DNA of 64,000 nt, from contig NZ_FMYL01000009.1 in assembly GCF_900096955.1 (NCBI RefSeq), positions 1 through 64,000 on the forward strand. Direction: 5' to 3'. The translations under genes and the position numbers were made by a program. Below, one piece after another: positions 1 through 6,477 of the stretch. This DNA is from Acinetobacter boissieri. GTDB taxonomy: Bacteria; Pseudomonadota; Gammaproteobacteria; Pseudomonadales; Moraxellaceae. Below the pieces are notes generated by a model, which saw only the letters and a program-made list of their open reading frames with translations, searched no databases and had not been told where the DNA came from. Positions within the stretch are counted from its first letter, which is position 1. Each line of letters opens with the position of its first letter.

Positions 1-335
1 TTCACAGGTAACAACTGCTCTACAACACTGACTTGATGTGATTTCTTTTCAGAGAGCTGTGTATCAATATTTGGTACTGGTACAAGCATGAAACCCAATT
101 TATGAGCCCATGCTTTTAACATTGCAGGGTTTTGCGTAAACATTTGGATTGCTTCAAACTTCTTGAGGCTTGGCAAATGGCTTTCCATATTTGGATTTGC
201 ATAATTCAAGATTGTCTTATGTGAGTCATTCGTCACCATGGCAATATCTTTAGGATCAATACCAGGAGTTTGGTGCACCATTTTGTATAAAGCTGTTTTG
301 GCTTCTCTACTTAAATCAATGTCGTTTATTTGCAT
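1..335 (-). CDS. Phage CII-like regulatory protein (partial, runs off left edge)
   Basis: The minus-strand frame opens with ATG at 335 and stays open to base 1, so about 111 N-terminal residues are visible and the C-terminus lies outside the window. The protein begins MQINDIDLSREAKTALYKMV and continues with a segment (around residues 30-85) that looks like the phage regulatory CII/CP76-type family, with a helix-turn-helix-like stretch reading DIAMVTNDSHKTILNYANP. It lies 99 bp downstream of the cro-like gene in the same direction, so it is probably read from the cro promoter as the second gene of the leftward early operon. Family assignment is by resemblance only; it could be another small DNA-binding phage regulator. 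Confidence 0.6.
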   Translation of the reverse strand, partial: MQINDIDLSREAKTALYKMVHQTPGIDPKDIAMVTNDSHKTILNYANPNMESHLPSLKKFEAIQMFTQNPAMLKAWAHKLGFMLVPVPNIDTQLSEKKSHQVSVVEQLLPV

Positions 336-434
336 GTGAACCTTTGATATTTTTCACGTTTATTTGTGTAGGTCGATTTGGGATAATTTGTTTAGTCAAA
401 ACATCGAATAGAACTAAAAAATGTTTTTAATTAC

Positions 435-668
435 TCAAAGACCTAGCTTTTCATTAATTTTTTTAAAATCTGGGCTTAAATCTATAGCTTTAAATTTACC
501 CATAGTCTTTCTTTCAGCTACTAGGGCAGAATTAATCGACATCTTGGTTTTACCTTTCAACCACGCATTTACTGATGGTTGTTCCAAACCCAGTGCTTTA
601 GCTGTCAATGTCTGACTTCCAAAGTGATCGACCACTTTTTTATATAAATCTCTTAGCTCAACACTCAT
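435..668 (-). CDS. Cro-like phage repressor (YdaS/P22-Cro type)
   Basis: This 77-aa protein has one small helix-turn-helix domain. The N-terminal stretch LYKKVVDHFGSQTLTAKALG is followed by LEQPSVNAWLKGK, a layout typical of P22-Cro and YdaS-type DNA-binding proteins. It is transcribed divergently from the CI-like repressor gene at 795, and the 126 bp between them hold three operator palindromes and two face-to-face promoters. A TAGGAG ribosome-binding sequence lies about 10 bp before the ATG at 668. By family knowledge it should compete with the CI-like protein for the shared operators and favour lytic development. Size, position and operator arrangement agree, so the role is fairly secure even though the exact family is not. 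Confidence 0.8.
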   Translation of the reverse strand: MSVELRDLYKKVVDHFGSQTLTAKALGLEQPSVNAWLKGKTKMSINSALVAERKTMGKFKAIDLSPDFKKINEKLGL

Positions 669-696
669 AATAGTTTAACTCCTATATATTATAGAA

Positions 697-725
697 AATA
701 TATAGTTTTAACTATCTAATGTCAA
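697..725 (-). promoter_or_regulatory. Promoter of the cro-like operon (sigma-70 type)
   Basis: On the minus strand a perfect -35 box TTGACA (plus 720-725) and a -10 box TATATT (plus 697-702) are separated by exactly 17 bp. Operator 702-715 fills the spacer next to the -10 box, so repressor bound there would block polymerase. The expected start point is near 690, giving a very short leader before the ATG at 668. Confidence 0.8.
702..715. promoter_or_regulatory. CI/Cro operator 1
   Basis: The 14-bp palindrome ATAGTT-TT-AACTAT is a perfect inverted repeat. It overlaps the -10 box of the cro promoter. Two related sites follow at 23-24 bp spacing (725-738 and 749-762), which imitates the three-site operator of lambdoid phages. 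Confidence 0.75.
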
Positions 726-738
726 TAAATTTAACTAT
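725..738. promoter_or_regulatory. CI/Cro operator 2 (weaker match)
   Basis: ATAAATTTAACTAT keeps the right half-site AACTAT exactly. The left half differs at two positions from ATAGTT. It lies midway between the two promoters, touching the -35 box of the cro promoter. Confidence 0.6.
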
Positions 739-767
739 TTGAGTAAATATAGTCGAAACTATAATAT
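739..767 (+). promoter_or_regulatory. Promoter of the CI-like repressor gene
   Basis: A -35 box TTGAGT (739-744) and a -10 box TAATAT (762-767) are separated by 17 bp, pointing at the CI-like gene that starts at 795. Operator 749-762 occupies the spacer, so the repressor probably limits its own synthesis. Confidence 0.65.
749..762. promoter_or_regulatory. CI/Cro operator 3
   Basis: ATAGTC-GA-AACTAT matches the ATAGTT-NN-AACTAT palindrome at all but one position. It lies in the spacer of the repressor promoter, 24 bp from operator 2. Confidence 0.7.
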
Positions 768-794
768 ATAGGTATATACCAAGGAATTTTATTA

Positions 795-1463
795 ATGTCT
801 GATTTAGCTTCTCGTTTAAAAACTTCACGCTTGAAAGCTAATAAATCTCAAGCTGATGTTGCTGAGTCAGTGGGAATAAAGCAGCCCACATACCAAGCAT
901 TAGAGTCAGGAAAAACAAAAAAATCGGCGTTCATACCTTTAATCGCTGAGTTTTTGTCAGTAGATCCTCTTTGGCTAGCAACAGGGAAAAATCCAGAAGC
1001 TGTTTTCGATATCCATACACCAACTGTTGTTGATAGTTCTTCAGATAATGATTTCATTTGGATAGATATTGTTGAGGCTAGCTTTTCTTGTGGTGATGGA
1101 GAATCTATAGAATTTCACTTCGATACCATTAAAGGAAAGTTTCCATTCCCTCCTAGCTTTTTTAGCAAGAAAGGCGTCTGTAAAAACAACATGAAAATTA
1201 TCAAAGCCAAAGGCGATAGTATGACCGATCTTATTAATGATGGTGATTATGTTGGAATTGATACAGCTCAGACGGAAATTATAGATGGTGGAATATATGC
1301 AATCTATTTTACAGGCGAAGCAATGGTAAAACAGATATTTAAAGAAGCTGACGGATCTGTAGTTTTGCATAGCTTAAATACAAAATATCGGGATCGTATT
1401 GTGAATGAGCAAAATGGCTCAAGTTTTAGAGTTATGGGGCGTCAATTTTGGCGAGCTGGTTAA
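795..1463 (+). CDS. CI/LexA-like phage repressor with S24 self-cleavage domain
   Basis: This 222-aa repressor has an N-terminal helix-turn-helix at about residues 18-40 (SQADVAESVGIKQPTYQALE). Its C-terminal half is an S24 peptidase, with the nucleophile serine in GDSMTD (Ser142) and the general-base lysine in AMVKQIF (Lys179). A Cys99-Gly100 pair in the linker is the likely self-cleavage site, as in LexA/CI proteins. It therefore probably maintains the prophage and is inactivated by RecA after DNA damage. It faces the cro-like gene across three operators. An AAGGAA sequence precedes the ATG. A pair of accessory genes follows in the same direction after 80 bp. Confidence 0.88.
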   Translation: MSDLASRLKTSRLKANKSQADVAESVGIKQPTYQALESGKTKKSAFIPLIAEFLSVDPLWLATGKNPEAVFDIHTPTVVDSSSDNDFIWIDIVEASFSCGDGESIEFHFDTIKGKFPFPPSFFSKKGVCKNNMKIIKAKGDSMTDLINDGDYVGIDTAQTEIIDGGIYAIYFTGEAMVKQIFKEADGSVVLHSLNTKYRDRIVNEQNGSSFRVMGRQFWRAG

Positions 1464-1543
1464 TTTCCCTGAAAATTAGTACTAACAAATAGAATTTATA
1501 AAGGCTACATATCCAAAATTATTAAATACAATATGGGATTAGA

Positions 1544-2371
1544 ATGAAAATGGAAAAATTTATTCAAAATAATTTATTATTAGGGAGGCTATGCGAAGGT
1601 GCAGAAAAAATCTCTGGGGGACAACACCCTATGTTTAAAGGCAGTGTTGTAACTAAAGACGGAGAGACTGAGGCATATATTAAAAATTGCTCCAAATTTT
1701 CTGTTGTTTTTACAGAAGTAATTGTGGCATTGATTGGGAGAATGTATGATCTACCTATACCATGTCCAATTATTATTAAACTAGATCCTGACCACCCTGA
1801 CATTGCTGTAGCAAAAACCACCTATTTGTTTGCTTCCAAAGCTCAAATTGCGCCTAATTTTGAAAGATTTTTACGTAATTTTGATGAAAAAGAGCAAATT
1901 ATCCTAGAACATAAAGATATTAATAAAATTATTACTTTTGATGAGCTAGTAGCAAACCCCGATAGAACAGGTGGAAATATTTTATATGATGGAACCGATA
2001 TCCAGCTAATTGATCATGAATACTGCTTTCACGAAAAACAAAATCCAATGGATAGCATTTCAGACTTATGTAAAACGGAAAATCTGGCTGATGTCTATAG
2101 ATATCACAAAGGCCATAATGACGTAACCGTTAGTAAGACCATGAAAAACATAAGAAGTTATATCAAAAGTCAGATTGACACAACGACTAATGATTCATTA
2201 GATGCCATATCTAGTATTAATTTCTTAGGTATTGATTATAATAAACGGGTTGAGTTTGTTAGAAACTTTATCCTAACTAGACTTCCAGTGTTAGGTGTAT
2301 TGATCGAAGCATCGATTAGCAACAATAAGGAAGATGATGATCTGCTAAGCCAAGGTGGTGGTTATGTTTGA
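1544..2371 (+). CDS. HipA-like kinase-fold protein
   Basis: The 275-aa protein resembles the HipA-like kinase family (the short form without the HipA N-terminal domain). Visible kinase-type features are YIK with Lys47, the following Glu58, the segment FDELVANPDRTGGNILYDG (about 132-150) with Asp140 and Asn145, and IDH with Asp157 as a metal-binding candidate. It starts 80 bp after the CI-like gene and its last 8 bp overlap the next gene, so the two are probably co-translated. HipA-type kinases phosphorylate proteins such as tRNA synthetases in toxin-antitoxin systems, but nothing here shows the substrate. A position between a prophage repressor and recombination genes suits a lysogenic accessory (moron) gene, possibly for superinfection exclusion. 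Confidence 0.6.
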   Translation: MKMEKFIQNNLLLGRLCEGAEKISGGQHPMFKGSVVTKDGETEAYIKNCSKFSVVFTEVIVALIGRMYDLPIPCPIIIKLDPDHPDIAVAKTTYLFASKAQIAPNFERFLRNFDEKEQIILEHKDINKIITFDELVANPDRTGGNILYDGTDIQLIDHEYCFHEKQNPMDSISDLCKTENLADVYRYHKGHNDVTVSKTMKNIRSYIKSQIDTTTNDSLDAISSINFLGIDYNKRVEFVRNFILTRLPVLGVLIEASISNNKEDDDLLSQGGGYV

Positions 2372-3188
2372 CTCTTTAGATTTCCCTACAACCCCATCTT
2401 TTAAGGCATCATGGAAAGCTATTTATTTTGAGCCTGTGTTATATAGCGGGGAGAGAATAACTATTTTGATAGCTGTAAGAGATGCAAAAAATAATAAAAT
2501 AATTTATTTCAATGCTCTACATGATACTGTTATTGATAAATTATATGGCTCTAAAGCATTATCATTTAGAAATTTAGTTAAATACACCAAAGAATTCTTA
2601 GAAAGAAATAATGGTGAACTAGATGGTTGCATTGGTGGAGTTTATGAGGGGAAATGGTACAATGCAACCTCTTCCGACCTATCTGGAGTTGCACAACAAG
2701 GACTTCGTAAAACAGCAAGTCTAAGCACCCTGGCTATTCATGAGCTTTTACAAGAGCCTGTTGATGAAGAAAAGACTTTGAATATGCAATGGACTGACCG
2801 AGTCAAAGGTGAGTTTCTTAAGGCAAATCCTTCATATATAGATGCCTTTAATCAAACACTTTCTATCAAGCATGTGAAAATTAAATGTGGATTCTATACA
2901 CGAGAATATAGTGCTAAGTTCAATGTATGCATGCCTAGAAATATTAATGCTCTTAAGTCAAGCCTATTTGATTTATTAACGTTGAGCGAATATAACTTAA
3001 GTAAAAAGTTTGACTTAATCTTGCTGTTTGAAAAAGATAGTTTGCATTTTTCAAAGGCTCAAAGGCAAAGTCTCTTAGAAAATATTGATATCTTAAGAGA
3101 AAGATGCGAGCACATGCCTATTGAAGTCATTACGTGCGATAATGAAAAAGATGGAGCTGAAAGATTAAAAAGTAGATTGGTGGCTTAA
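2364..3188 (+). CDS. Unknown partner of the HipA-like kinase
   Basis: I do not recognise this roughly 274-aa protein. It has no signal peptide or membrane segment. The N-terminal half is rich in short strands (SWKAIYFEPVLYSGERITIL) and the C-terminal third is helical and charged. ATG at 2364 is preferred because AAGG lies 8 bp upstream; a GTG at 2355 in the same frame would add three residues. The start overlaps the end of the HipA-like gene, so the two form a coupled pair. HipA-like kinases often travel with a small DUF3037 partner; this protein is larger and no clear DUF3037 match is visible. A terminator follows at 3254-3279, closing the repressor-side transcription unit. Confidence 0.6.
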   Translation: MFDSLDFPTTPSFKASWKAIYFEPVLYSGERITILIAVRDAKNNKIIYFNALHDTVIDKLYGSKALSFRNLVKYTKEFLERNNGELDGCIGGVYEGKWYNATSSDLSGVAQQGLRKTASLSTLAIHELLQEPVDEEKTLNMQWTDRVKGEFLKANPSYIDAFNQTLSIKHVKIKCGFYTREYSAKFNVCMPRNINALKSSLFDLLTLSEYNLSKKFDLILLFEKDSLHFSKAQRQSLLENIDILRERCEHMPIEVITCDNEKDGAERLKSRLVA

Positions 3189-3253
3189 TACTAATTCTTT
3201 CTGAGGTTACATCTTAAATATAAACACCCCTAGCTACAATCTAACCACCATTC

Positions 3254-3279
3254 AGCCCTGCTTATGCAGGGCTTTTTTT
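3254..3279 (+). terminator. Rho-independent terminator after the HipA-like cassette
   Basis: An 8-bp stem AGCCCTGC / GCAGGGCT with a TTAT loop runs into a seven-T tract. It closes the unit that starts at the CI-like promoter and separates it from the recombination operon. Confidence 0.85.
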
Positions 3280-3327
3280 GATTGTTACAAATTAAAAATT
3301 AAACCAAAAATCAAAAAACTATATTTT

Positions 3328-3341
3328 ATAGACAAAACTAT
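3328..3341. promoter_or_regulatory. Second-operon CI operator (upstream site)
   Basis: ATAGACAAAACTAT matches the palindrome found at the cro/CI switch in 12 of 14 positions, with an intact right half. It lies 25 bp upstream of the perfect site at 3353-3366, just ahead of the -35 box. Confidence 0.55.
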
Positions 3342-3369
3342 TGACTAAATAAATAGTTTAAACTATATT
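3341..3369 (+). promoter_or_regulatory. Repressible promoter of the phage recombination operon
   Basis: The -35 box TTGACT (3341-3346) and -10 box TATATT (3364-3369) are 17 bp apart. The operator palindrome 3353-3366 sits between and into the -10 box, the geometry seen at the cro promoter. Transcription would start near 3376 and read through the hairpin at 3389-3426 into the recombination genes. Confidence 0.75.
3353..3366. promoter_or_regulatory. Second-operon CI operator (perfect palindrome)
   Basis: ATAGTT-TA-AACTAT is a perfect 14-bp palindrome of the same class as 702-715. It overlaps the -10 box of the rightward promoter and implies common control by the CI-like repressor. Confidence 0.72.
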
Positions 3370-3388
3370 CACCTTATCAAAGACAACA

Positions 3389-3426
3389 AAAAGCCCATTC
3401 CGACTCCTACATCCAAATGGGCTTTT
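3389..3426 (+). terminator. Leader hairpin, possible terminator or attenuator
   Basis: An 11-bp perfect stem AAAAGCCCATT / AATGGGCTTTT with a 16-nt loop is followed by few further T residues. It lies between the rightward promoter and the first gene. This is where a phage antitermination or attenuation signal might act, but only the hairpin itself is visible. Confidence 0.5.
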
Positions 3427-3443
3427 CACACAACGAGGTCATT

Positions 3444-3668
3444 ATGAAACAAGTAAATCCAAAAAGTCAAACCACTACATTTAAGCCATCTATGGGTAAA
3501 GCAGCCACTGCCCTTTGCACCCTTATCATTGCCACGGCGTTCTTTTACCTCTTATTGGTACAAGCGGACCGTGAGCAGGCAAACCACGAATTAGCTGTTG
3601 CAAATGCTCGTGCACAACTTGCTGAACTTAATGCTCAAGAAGCTGTACGTAGGTTAGGAGAAAAGTAA
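3444..3668 (+). CDS. Small single-pass membrane protein of the recombination operon
   Basis: This protein of about 74 residues has one membrane segment near residues 20-40 (ALCTLIIATAFFYLLLVQ) and a charged alanine-rich helix after it. The ATG at 3444 is chosen because GAGG lies 6-9 bp upstream; an earlier in-frame ATG at 3417 falls inside the leader hairpin. It ends 1 bp before the exonuclease gene, so it is the first gene of the repressed operon. I recognise no function. A small membrane protein with a coiled-coil tail beside phage recombinases could be a superinfection or host-takeover factor, but that is a guess. Confidence 0.6.
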   Translation: MKQVNPKSQTTTFKPSMGKAATALCTLIIATAFFYLLLVQADREQANHELAVANARAQLAELNAQEAVRRLGEK

Positions 3669-3669
3669 G

Positions 3670-4629
3670 ATGAATGCATTTTTAAACACAGAACACTTAG
3701 CTTGGCTCGAATCTCGTAAAAAAGGCATTGGTGGTTCAGATGTCGCTGCAATCTTAGGTTTAAGCAAGTACAAATCTCCATATCAATTATGGCTAGATAA
3801 AACAGGTCGTACTGAAGTTGAAGATACTCAAAGCGAACCTGCGTATTGGGGCAATGAACTAGAAAATGTTGTCGCTAAAGAGTTTCAAAAACGTAGTGGA
3901 CTAAAAGTACAGCGTGTAAATAAAACGCTAGTACACCCAGACTATGACTTTGCTCGAGCTAATATTGACCGTGCTGTAATCAACCCTGAAATATCAGGAA
4001 ATGTACGCTTAAAAAATGGCGAATTAACCACGGACCATATTTTAGAGTGCAAAACAGCAAATCAATATTTGGCCAAACTTTGGGGTGATGATGTCGAGTC
4101 TGTACCCGACTATTACTTAACTCAATGCCAGTGGTACATGGGTATTACTCAAACTCAAAAATGCTCACTTGCGGTTTTAATTGGTGGCCAAAAATTCCTT
4201 ACTTATGAAATTGCTTACGACCATGAGCTATTCATGATGCTCATAGAAGAATGTGGCAAATTTTGGCATGAGCATGTGCTTGCAGATGTTCCCCCTGCTC
4301 CATCTACATTTGACGATGTAACACACCGTTGGTCTAAGCATGATCCAGATACTTCAATTGATGATTATGAGCTGACCACGCTCATTGATGAATACAAGTC
4401 TTTAAGTGCCGATATTAAAGAGGCTGATGAAGAGCTTAAATCACTCAAAACAAAGATTGGTACCCACATTCAAGATAAAGAAATTGTATTGAACGGTAAT
4501 AAGCGTATCGCAACGTTTAAGTATCAAGAGCGCACAACGATTGACAGTAAAGCTCTAAAGACTGCTCACCCCGAGCTATTTGAGCAATTCTCTAAAACAT
4601 CAAGCACACGTGTTTTACGTATTAACTAA
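3670..4629 (+). CDS. YqaJ-family phage exonuclease
   Basis: The 319-aa protein shows the YqaJ viral recombinase pattern, a lambda-exonuclease-like fold. GIGGSDVAAILGLSKYKSPY (residues 19-38) is followed by GNELE (61-65), the acid Asp100 in RANIDRAV and the ECK motif with Glu126 and Lys128, together a metal-binding nuclease centre. It would resect double-stranded DNA ends to give single strands for the RecT-like annealing protein encoded 18 bp downstream. A helical C-terminal region (about residues 230-270) is probably a coiled coil. The gene is complete and undamaged, unlike the integrase of the same element. Confidence 0.85.
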   Translation: MNAFLNTEHLAWLESRKKGIGGSDVAAILGLSKYKSPYQLWLDKTGRTEVEDTQSEPAYWGNELENVVAKEFQKRSGLKVQRVNKTLVHPDYDFARANIDRAVINPEISGNVRLKNGELTTDHILECKTANQYLAKLWGDDVESVPDYYLTQCQWYMGITQTQKCSLAVLIGGQKFLTYEIAYDHELFMMLIEECGKFWHEHVLADVPPAPSTFDDVTHRWSKHDPDTSIDDYELTTLIDEYKSLSADIKEADEELKSLKTKIGTHIQDKEIVLNGNKRIATFKYQERTTIDSKALKTAHPELFEQFSKTSSTRVLRIN

Positions 4630-4647
4630 ATTACCAGGATTAAATAA

Positions 4648-5613
4648 ATGAACGCACTTACAAGCCCAACAGCAGCAACGACTAATTTTTTAACGCCAAC
4701 ATCACTACAAGAAGCCATGCAAATTGCAGATATTCTTGCGAGCTCTGACATTGTTCCAAAAGACTATCAACGTAAGCCTGGCAATATCTTGGTTGCTATG
4801 CAATGGGGTGCTGAAATTGGCTTACAACCACTTCAAGCAATGCAAAACATTGCTGTAATTAATGGTCGTCCATCTATTTGGGGCGATGCCATGCTGGCTC
4901 TCGTACGCGGCTCAGGCTTGCTTGAGTTTATTCGTGAAGAACTTTCTGATGATGAAAAAGAAGCCATCTGTACAGTAAAACGTAAAGGTGAAGAAGCAAC
5001 TATTTCAAAATTCAGCATGGAAGATGCCAAGAGAGCTGGATTGTCAACAAAACAAGGCCCATGGTCACAATACCCTAAACGTATGATGAAACTACGTGCA
5101 CGTTCTTATGCTCTACGCGATGTTTTTCCTGATGTACTTAAAGGTATGGCTATTGCCGAGGAAGAACAAGACAAGGAAATTGATGTTACTCCAAATGATG
5201 AAAACACGACTAAAGCCAATAGCGGTTCATCTGCCCTAAAAAAACGTTTGGCTACCAAAAACAAAGTTGTGAATACTCTAGCTGTAGATCTCACACCATA
5301 CAAAGAACGTATTCAGAGTGCTGAATCTATTGAAGAGCTAAAACAAGTCGGTGTTGAAATTAAAGCACTCGGTTTGGGTGAGCCTGAACACACAGATATG
5401 GCGAACTTATACAGATCAAAAATGAGTGAATTTGTCCTACCTGATGAAGAAATTCAAAGCATTGTAACAGCGCTAGACAATGCCAAAAGTATTGAAGAAC
5501 TGGCCAATATTCTAGGTGAACGCTTTGAGCCGTTTACGTCAAAAATGACAGATAAACAAATTGATCTGATTAATAAAACATTTGATGCACAAGAAGCTGC
5601 ATTGTCTGAATAA
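4648..5613 (+). CDS. RecT-family single-strand annealing protein
   Basis: The 321-aa protein has the RecT pattern: an N-terminal AMQIADILASSDIVPKDYQR, then the core GNILVAMQWGAEIGLQPLQA and GRPSIWGDAMLALVRGSG, and PKRMMKLRARSYALRDVFPD at about 145-164. RecT proteins anneal complementary single strands and promote strand invasion. It follows the YqaJ exonuclease gene directly, and the pair forms a complete phage homologous-recombination module comparable to RecE/RecT. The C-terminal 100 residues are acidic and variable, as is common in the family, and probably serve protein contacts. Confidence 0.85.
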   Translation: MNALTSPTAATTNFLTPTSLQEAMQIADILASSDIVPKDYQRKPGNILVAMQWGAEIGLQPLQAMQNIAVINGRPSIWGDAMLALVRGSGLLEFIREELSDDEKEAICTVKRKGEEATISKFSMEDAKRAGLSTKQGPWSQYPKRMMKLRARSYALRDVFPDVLKGMAIAEEEQDKEIDVTPNDENTTKANSGSSALKKRLATKNKVVNTLAVDLTPYKERIQSAESIEELKQVGVEIKALGLGEPEHTDMANLYRSKMSEFVLPDEEIQSIVTALDNAKSIEELANILGERFEPFTSKMTDKQIDLINKTFDAQEAALSE

Positions 5614-5620
5614 ATACCAT

Positions 5621-5644
5621 GGTGCCCTCAGTAGTGAGGGTACC
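5621..5644 (+). other. Intergenic RNA hairpin after the RecT gene
   Basis: The 10-bp arms GGTGCCCTCA and TGAGGGTACC (one G-T wobble) flank a GTAG tetraloop, 7 bp after the RecT stop codon. No T tract follows, so this is more likely an mRNA 3'-end or processing structure than a terminator. Confidence 0.45.
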
Positions 5645-5677
5645 AAGTTTGAAAATTGAGGCTTGGGAGAATAGAAA

Positions 5678-5923
5678 ATGATTGATTGGAAAAAAGAACA
5701 GAAAGAATTTCATAAAGAGTTTGGCTCACTTGATAGCTGGGTTGGTTGGAAAAAACGTGCTGAGCTTGCATATGACGAAGCTGATGCTTTACGTGCTGAA
5801 ATCAACCACCTCAAACAACAACTCGCAGAAGCACATAAAAGCCGTATAGAGTTTGTTGAATACCATAGACACATTGAGCATATTGTTGCTAACGCTGAGA
5901 AATCATATGAAAGTAACTACTAA
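5678..5923 (+). CDS. Small coiled-coil phage protein
   Basis: This 81-aa hypothetical protein starts MIDWKKEQKEFHKEFGSLDS. Its middle is a strong heptad-like helix (AELAYDEADALRAEINHLKQ), so a coiled-coil dimer is likely. A GGGAG sequence lies upstream of the ATG. The last 17 bp overlap the PrtN-like gene, so both are probably translated together. No catalytic motif is visible. It may be a small phage early protein of unknown role. Confidence 0.55.
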   Translation: MIDWKKEQKEFHKEFGSLDSWVGWKKRAELAYDEADALRAEINHLKQQLAEAHKSRIEFVEYHRHIEHIVANAEKSYESNY

Positions 5924-6188
5924 CAAGTGCGATAAAATCGATACATCAATGATGCTGATTTTACGCTATAAAAGACCTGTTATTTCATTAAGAGACATTG
6001 TGGAAGATTACATGCCACACTTAGACATGGCAGCAGCTAAGCAACGGGCTTCTAAATGTAAATTACCCTTCCCTGCATTTAAAGTTGATGGAAATAAATC
6101 TGAATATTTTGTGAATGTAAGTGATGTTGCTATTTGGTTGGATGATTTACAAAAAGAGTCGCAAAAAAACTGGAGTGAGGTGAAGTAA
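5907..6188 (+). CDS. PrtN-like (pyocin activator family) regulator
   Basis: From ATG 5907 the protein is 93 aa. The run MMLILRYKRPVISLRDIVED followed by KQRASKCKLPFPAFKV and VSDVAIWLDD resembles the PrtN pyocin-activator family, small DNA-binding proteins common in prophages and pyocin clusters. An in-frame reading back to 5853 exists, but the internal ATG is better placed, with GAGA upstream. A terminator overlaps the stop codon, so this is the last gene of the recombination operon. In pyocin systems PrtN activates bacteriocin genes; here it may regulate the phage or be an excisionase-like factor. Confidence 0.6.
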   Translation: MKVTTNKCDKIDTSMMLILRYKRPVISLRDIVEDYMPHLDMAAAKQRASKCKLPFPAFKVDGNKSEYFVNVSDVAIWLDDLQKESQKNWSEVK

Positions 6189-6202
6189 ATTCACCTCTTT
6201 TT
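6177..6202 (+). terminator. Terminator of the phage recombination operon
   Basis: An 8-bp perfect stem GAGGTGAA / TTCACCTC with a 5-nt loop is followed by five T residues. It includes the stop codon of the PrtN-like gene. Confidence 0.8.
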
Positions 6203-6223
6203 ATACTAAAACTCAATTAAAGT

Positions 6224-6246
6224 GCTACGATATTGCTACATGCTAC
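6224..6246. repeat. Three GCTAC repeats
   Basis: GCTAC occurs three times in 23 bp (6224, 6235 and 6242), each preceded by T. The position between the last phage gene and the integrase is where integrase arm sites or an attP region would be expected. No matching second copy of an attachment core was found in the window. Confidence 0.35.
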
Positions 6247-6280
6247 ACATGATATAAAACAAGTATTTGTAAAATATAAA

Positions 6281-6394
6281 TTATTTAAAAAAATCTATCC
6301 CACCTGCCATCGGTGCAACCCAAATCTTCTGATCTATTGATTTATCGAACAACTCTGTAACCACTTTGTTTTTACTCAATTTTATTGTTTCCAT
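6281..6394 (-). CDS. Possible 37-aa ORF divergent from the integrase gene
   Basis: A minus-strand frame with ATG at 6394 and a GAGA sequence upstream encodes 37 residues starting METIKLSKNKVVTELFDKSI and ending GGIDFFK. It is divergent from the integrase gene, and the four TTTACGCC/GGCGTAAA sites lie between the two. It could be a small regulator or excisionase-like peptide, or chance. Length is the only reason for doubt, as the frame is clean and the ribosome site plausible. Confidence 0.35.
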   Translation of the reverse strand: METIKLSKNKVVTELFDKSIDQKIWVAPMAGGIDFFK

Positions 6395-6418
6395 ATTCTC
6401 AAGGATTCTACACTATTC

Positions 6419-6477
6419 TTTACGCCTATTTTACGCCATAATAACCTCATTGGCGTAAATAGAGTTTATGGCGTAAA
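6419..6477. repeat. Four TTTACGCC half-sites upstream of the integrase
   Basis: TTTACGCC occurs at 6419-6426 and 6430-6437, and its complement GGCGTAAA at 6452-6459 and 6470-6477. The last copy touches the integrase ATG at 6477. Two facing pairs in 59 bp form a regulatory or integrase/excisionase binding array in the divergent region. Confidence 0.6.
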
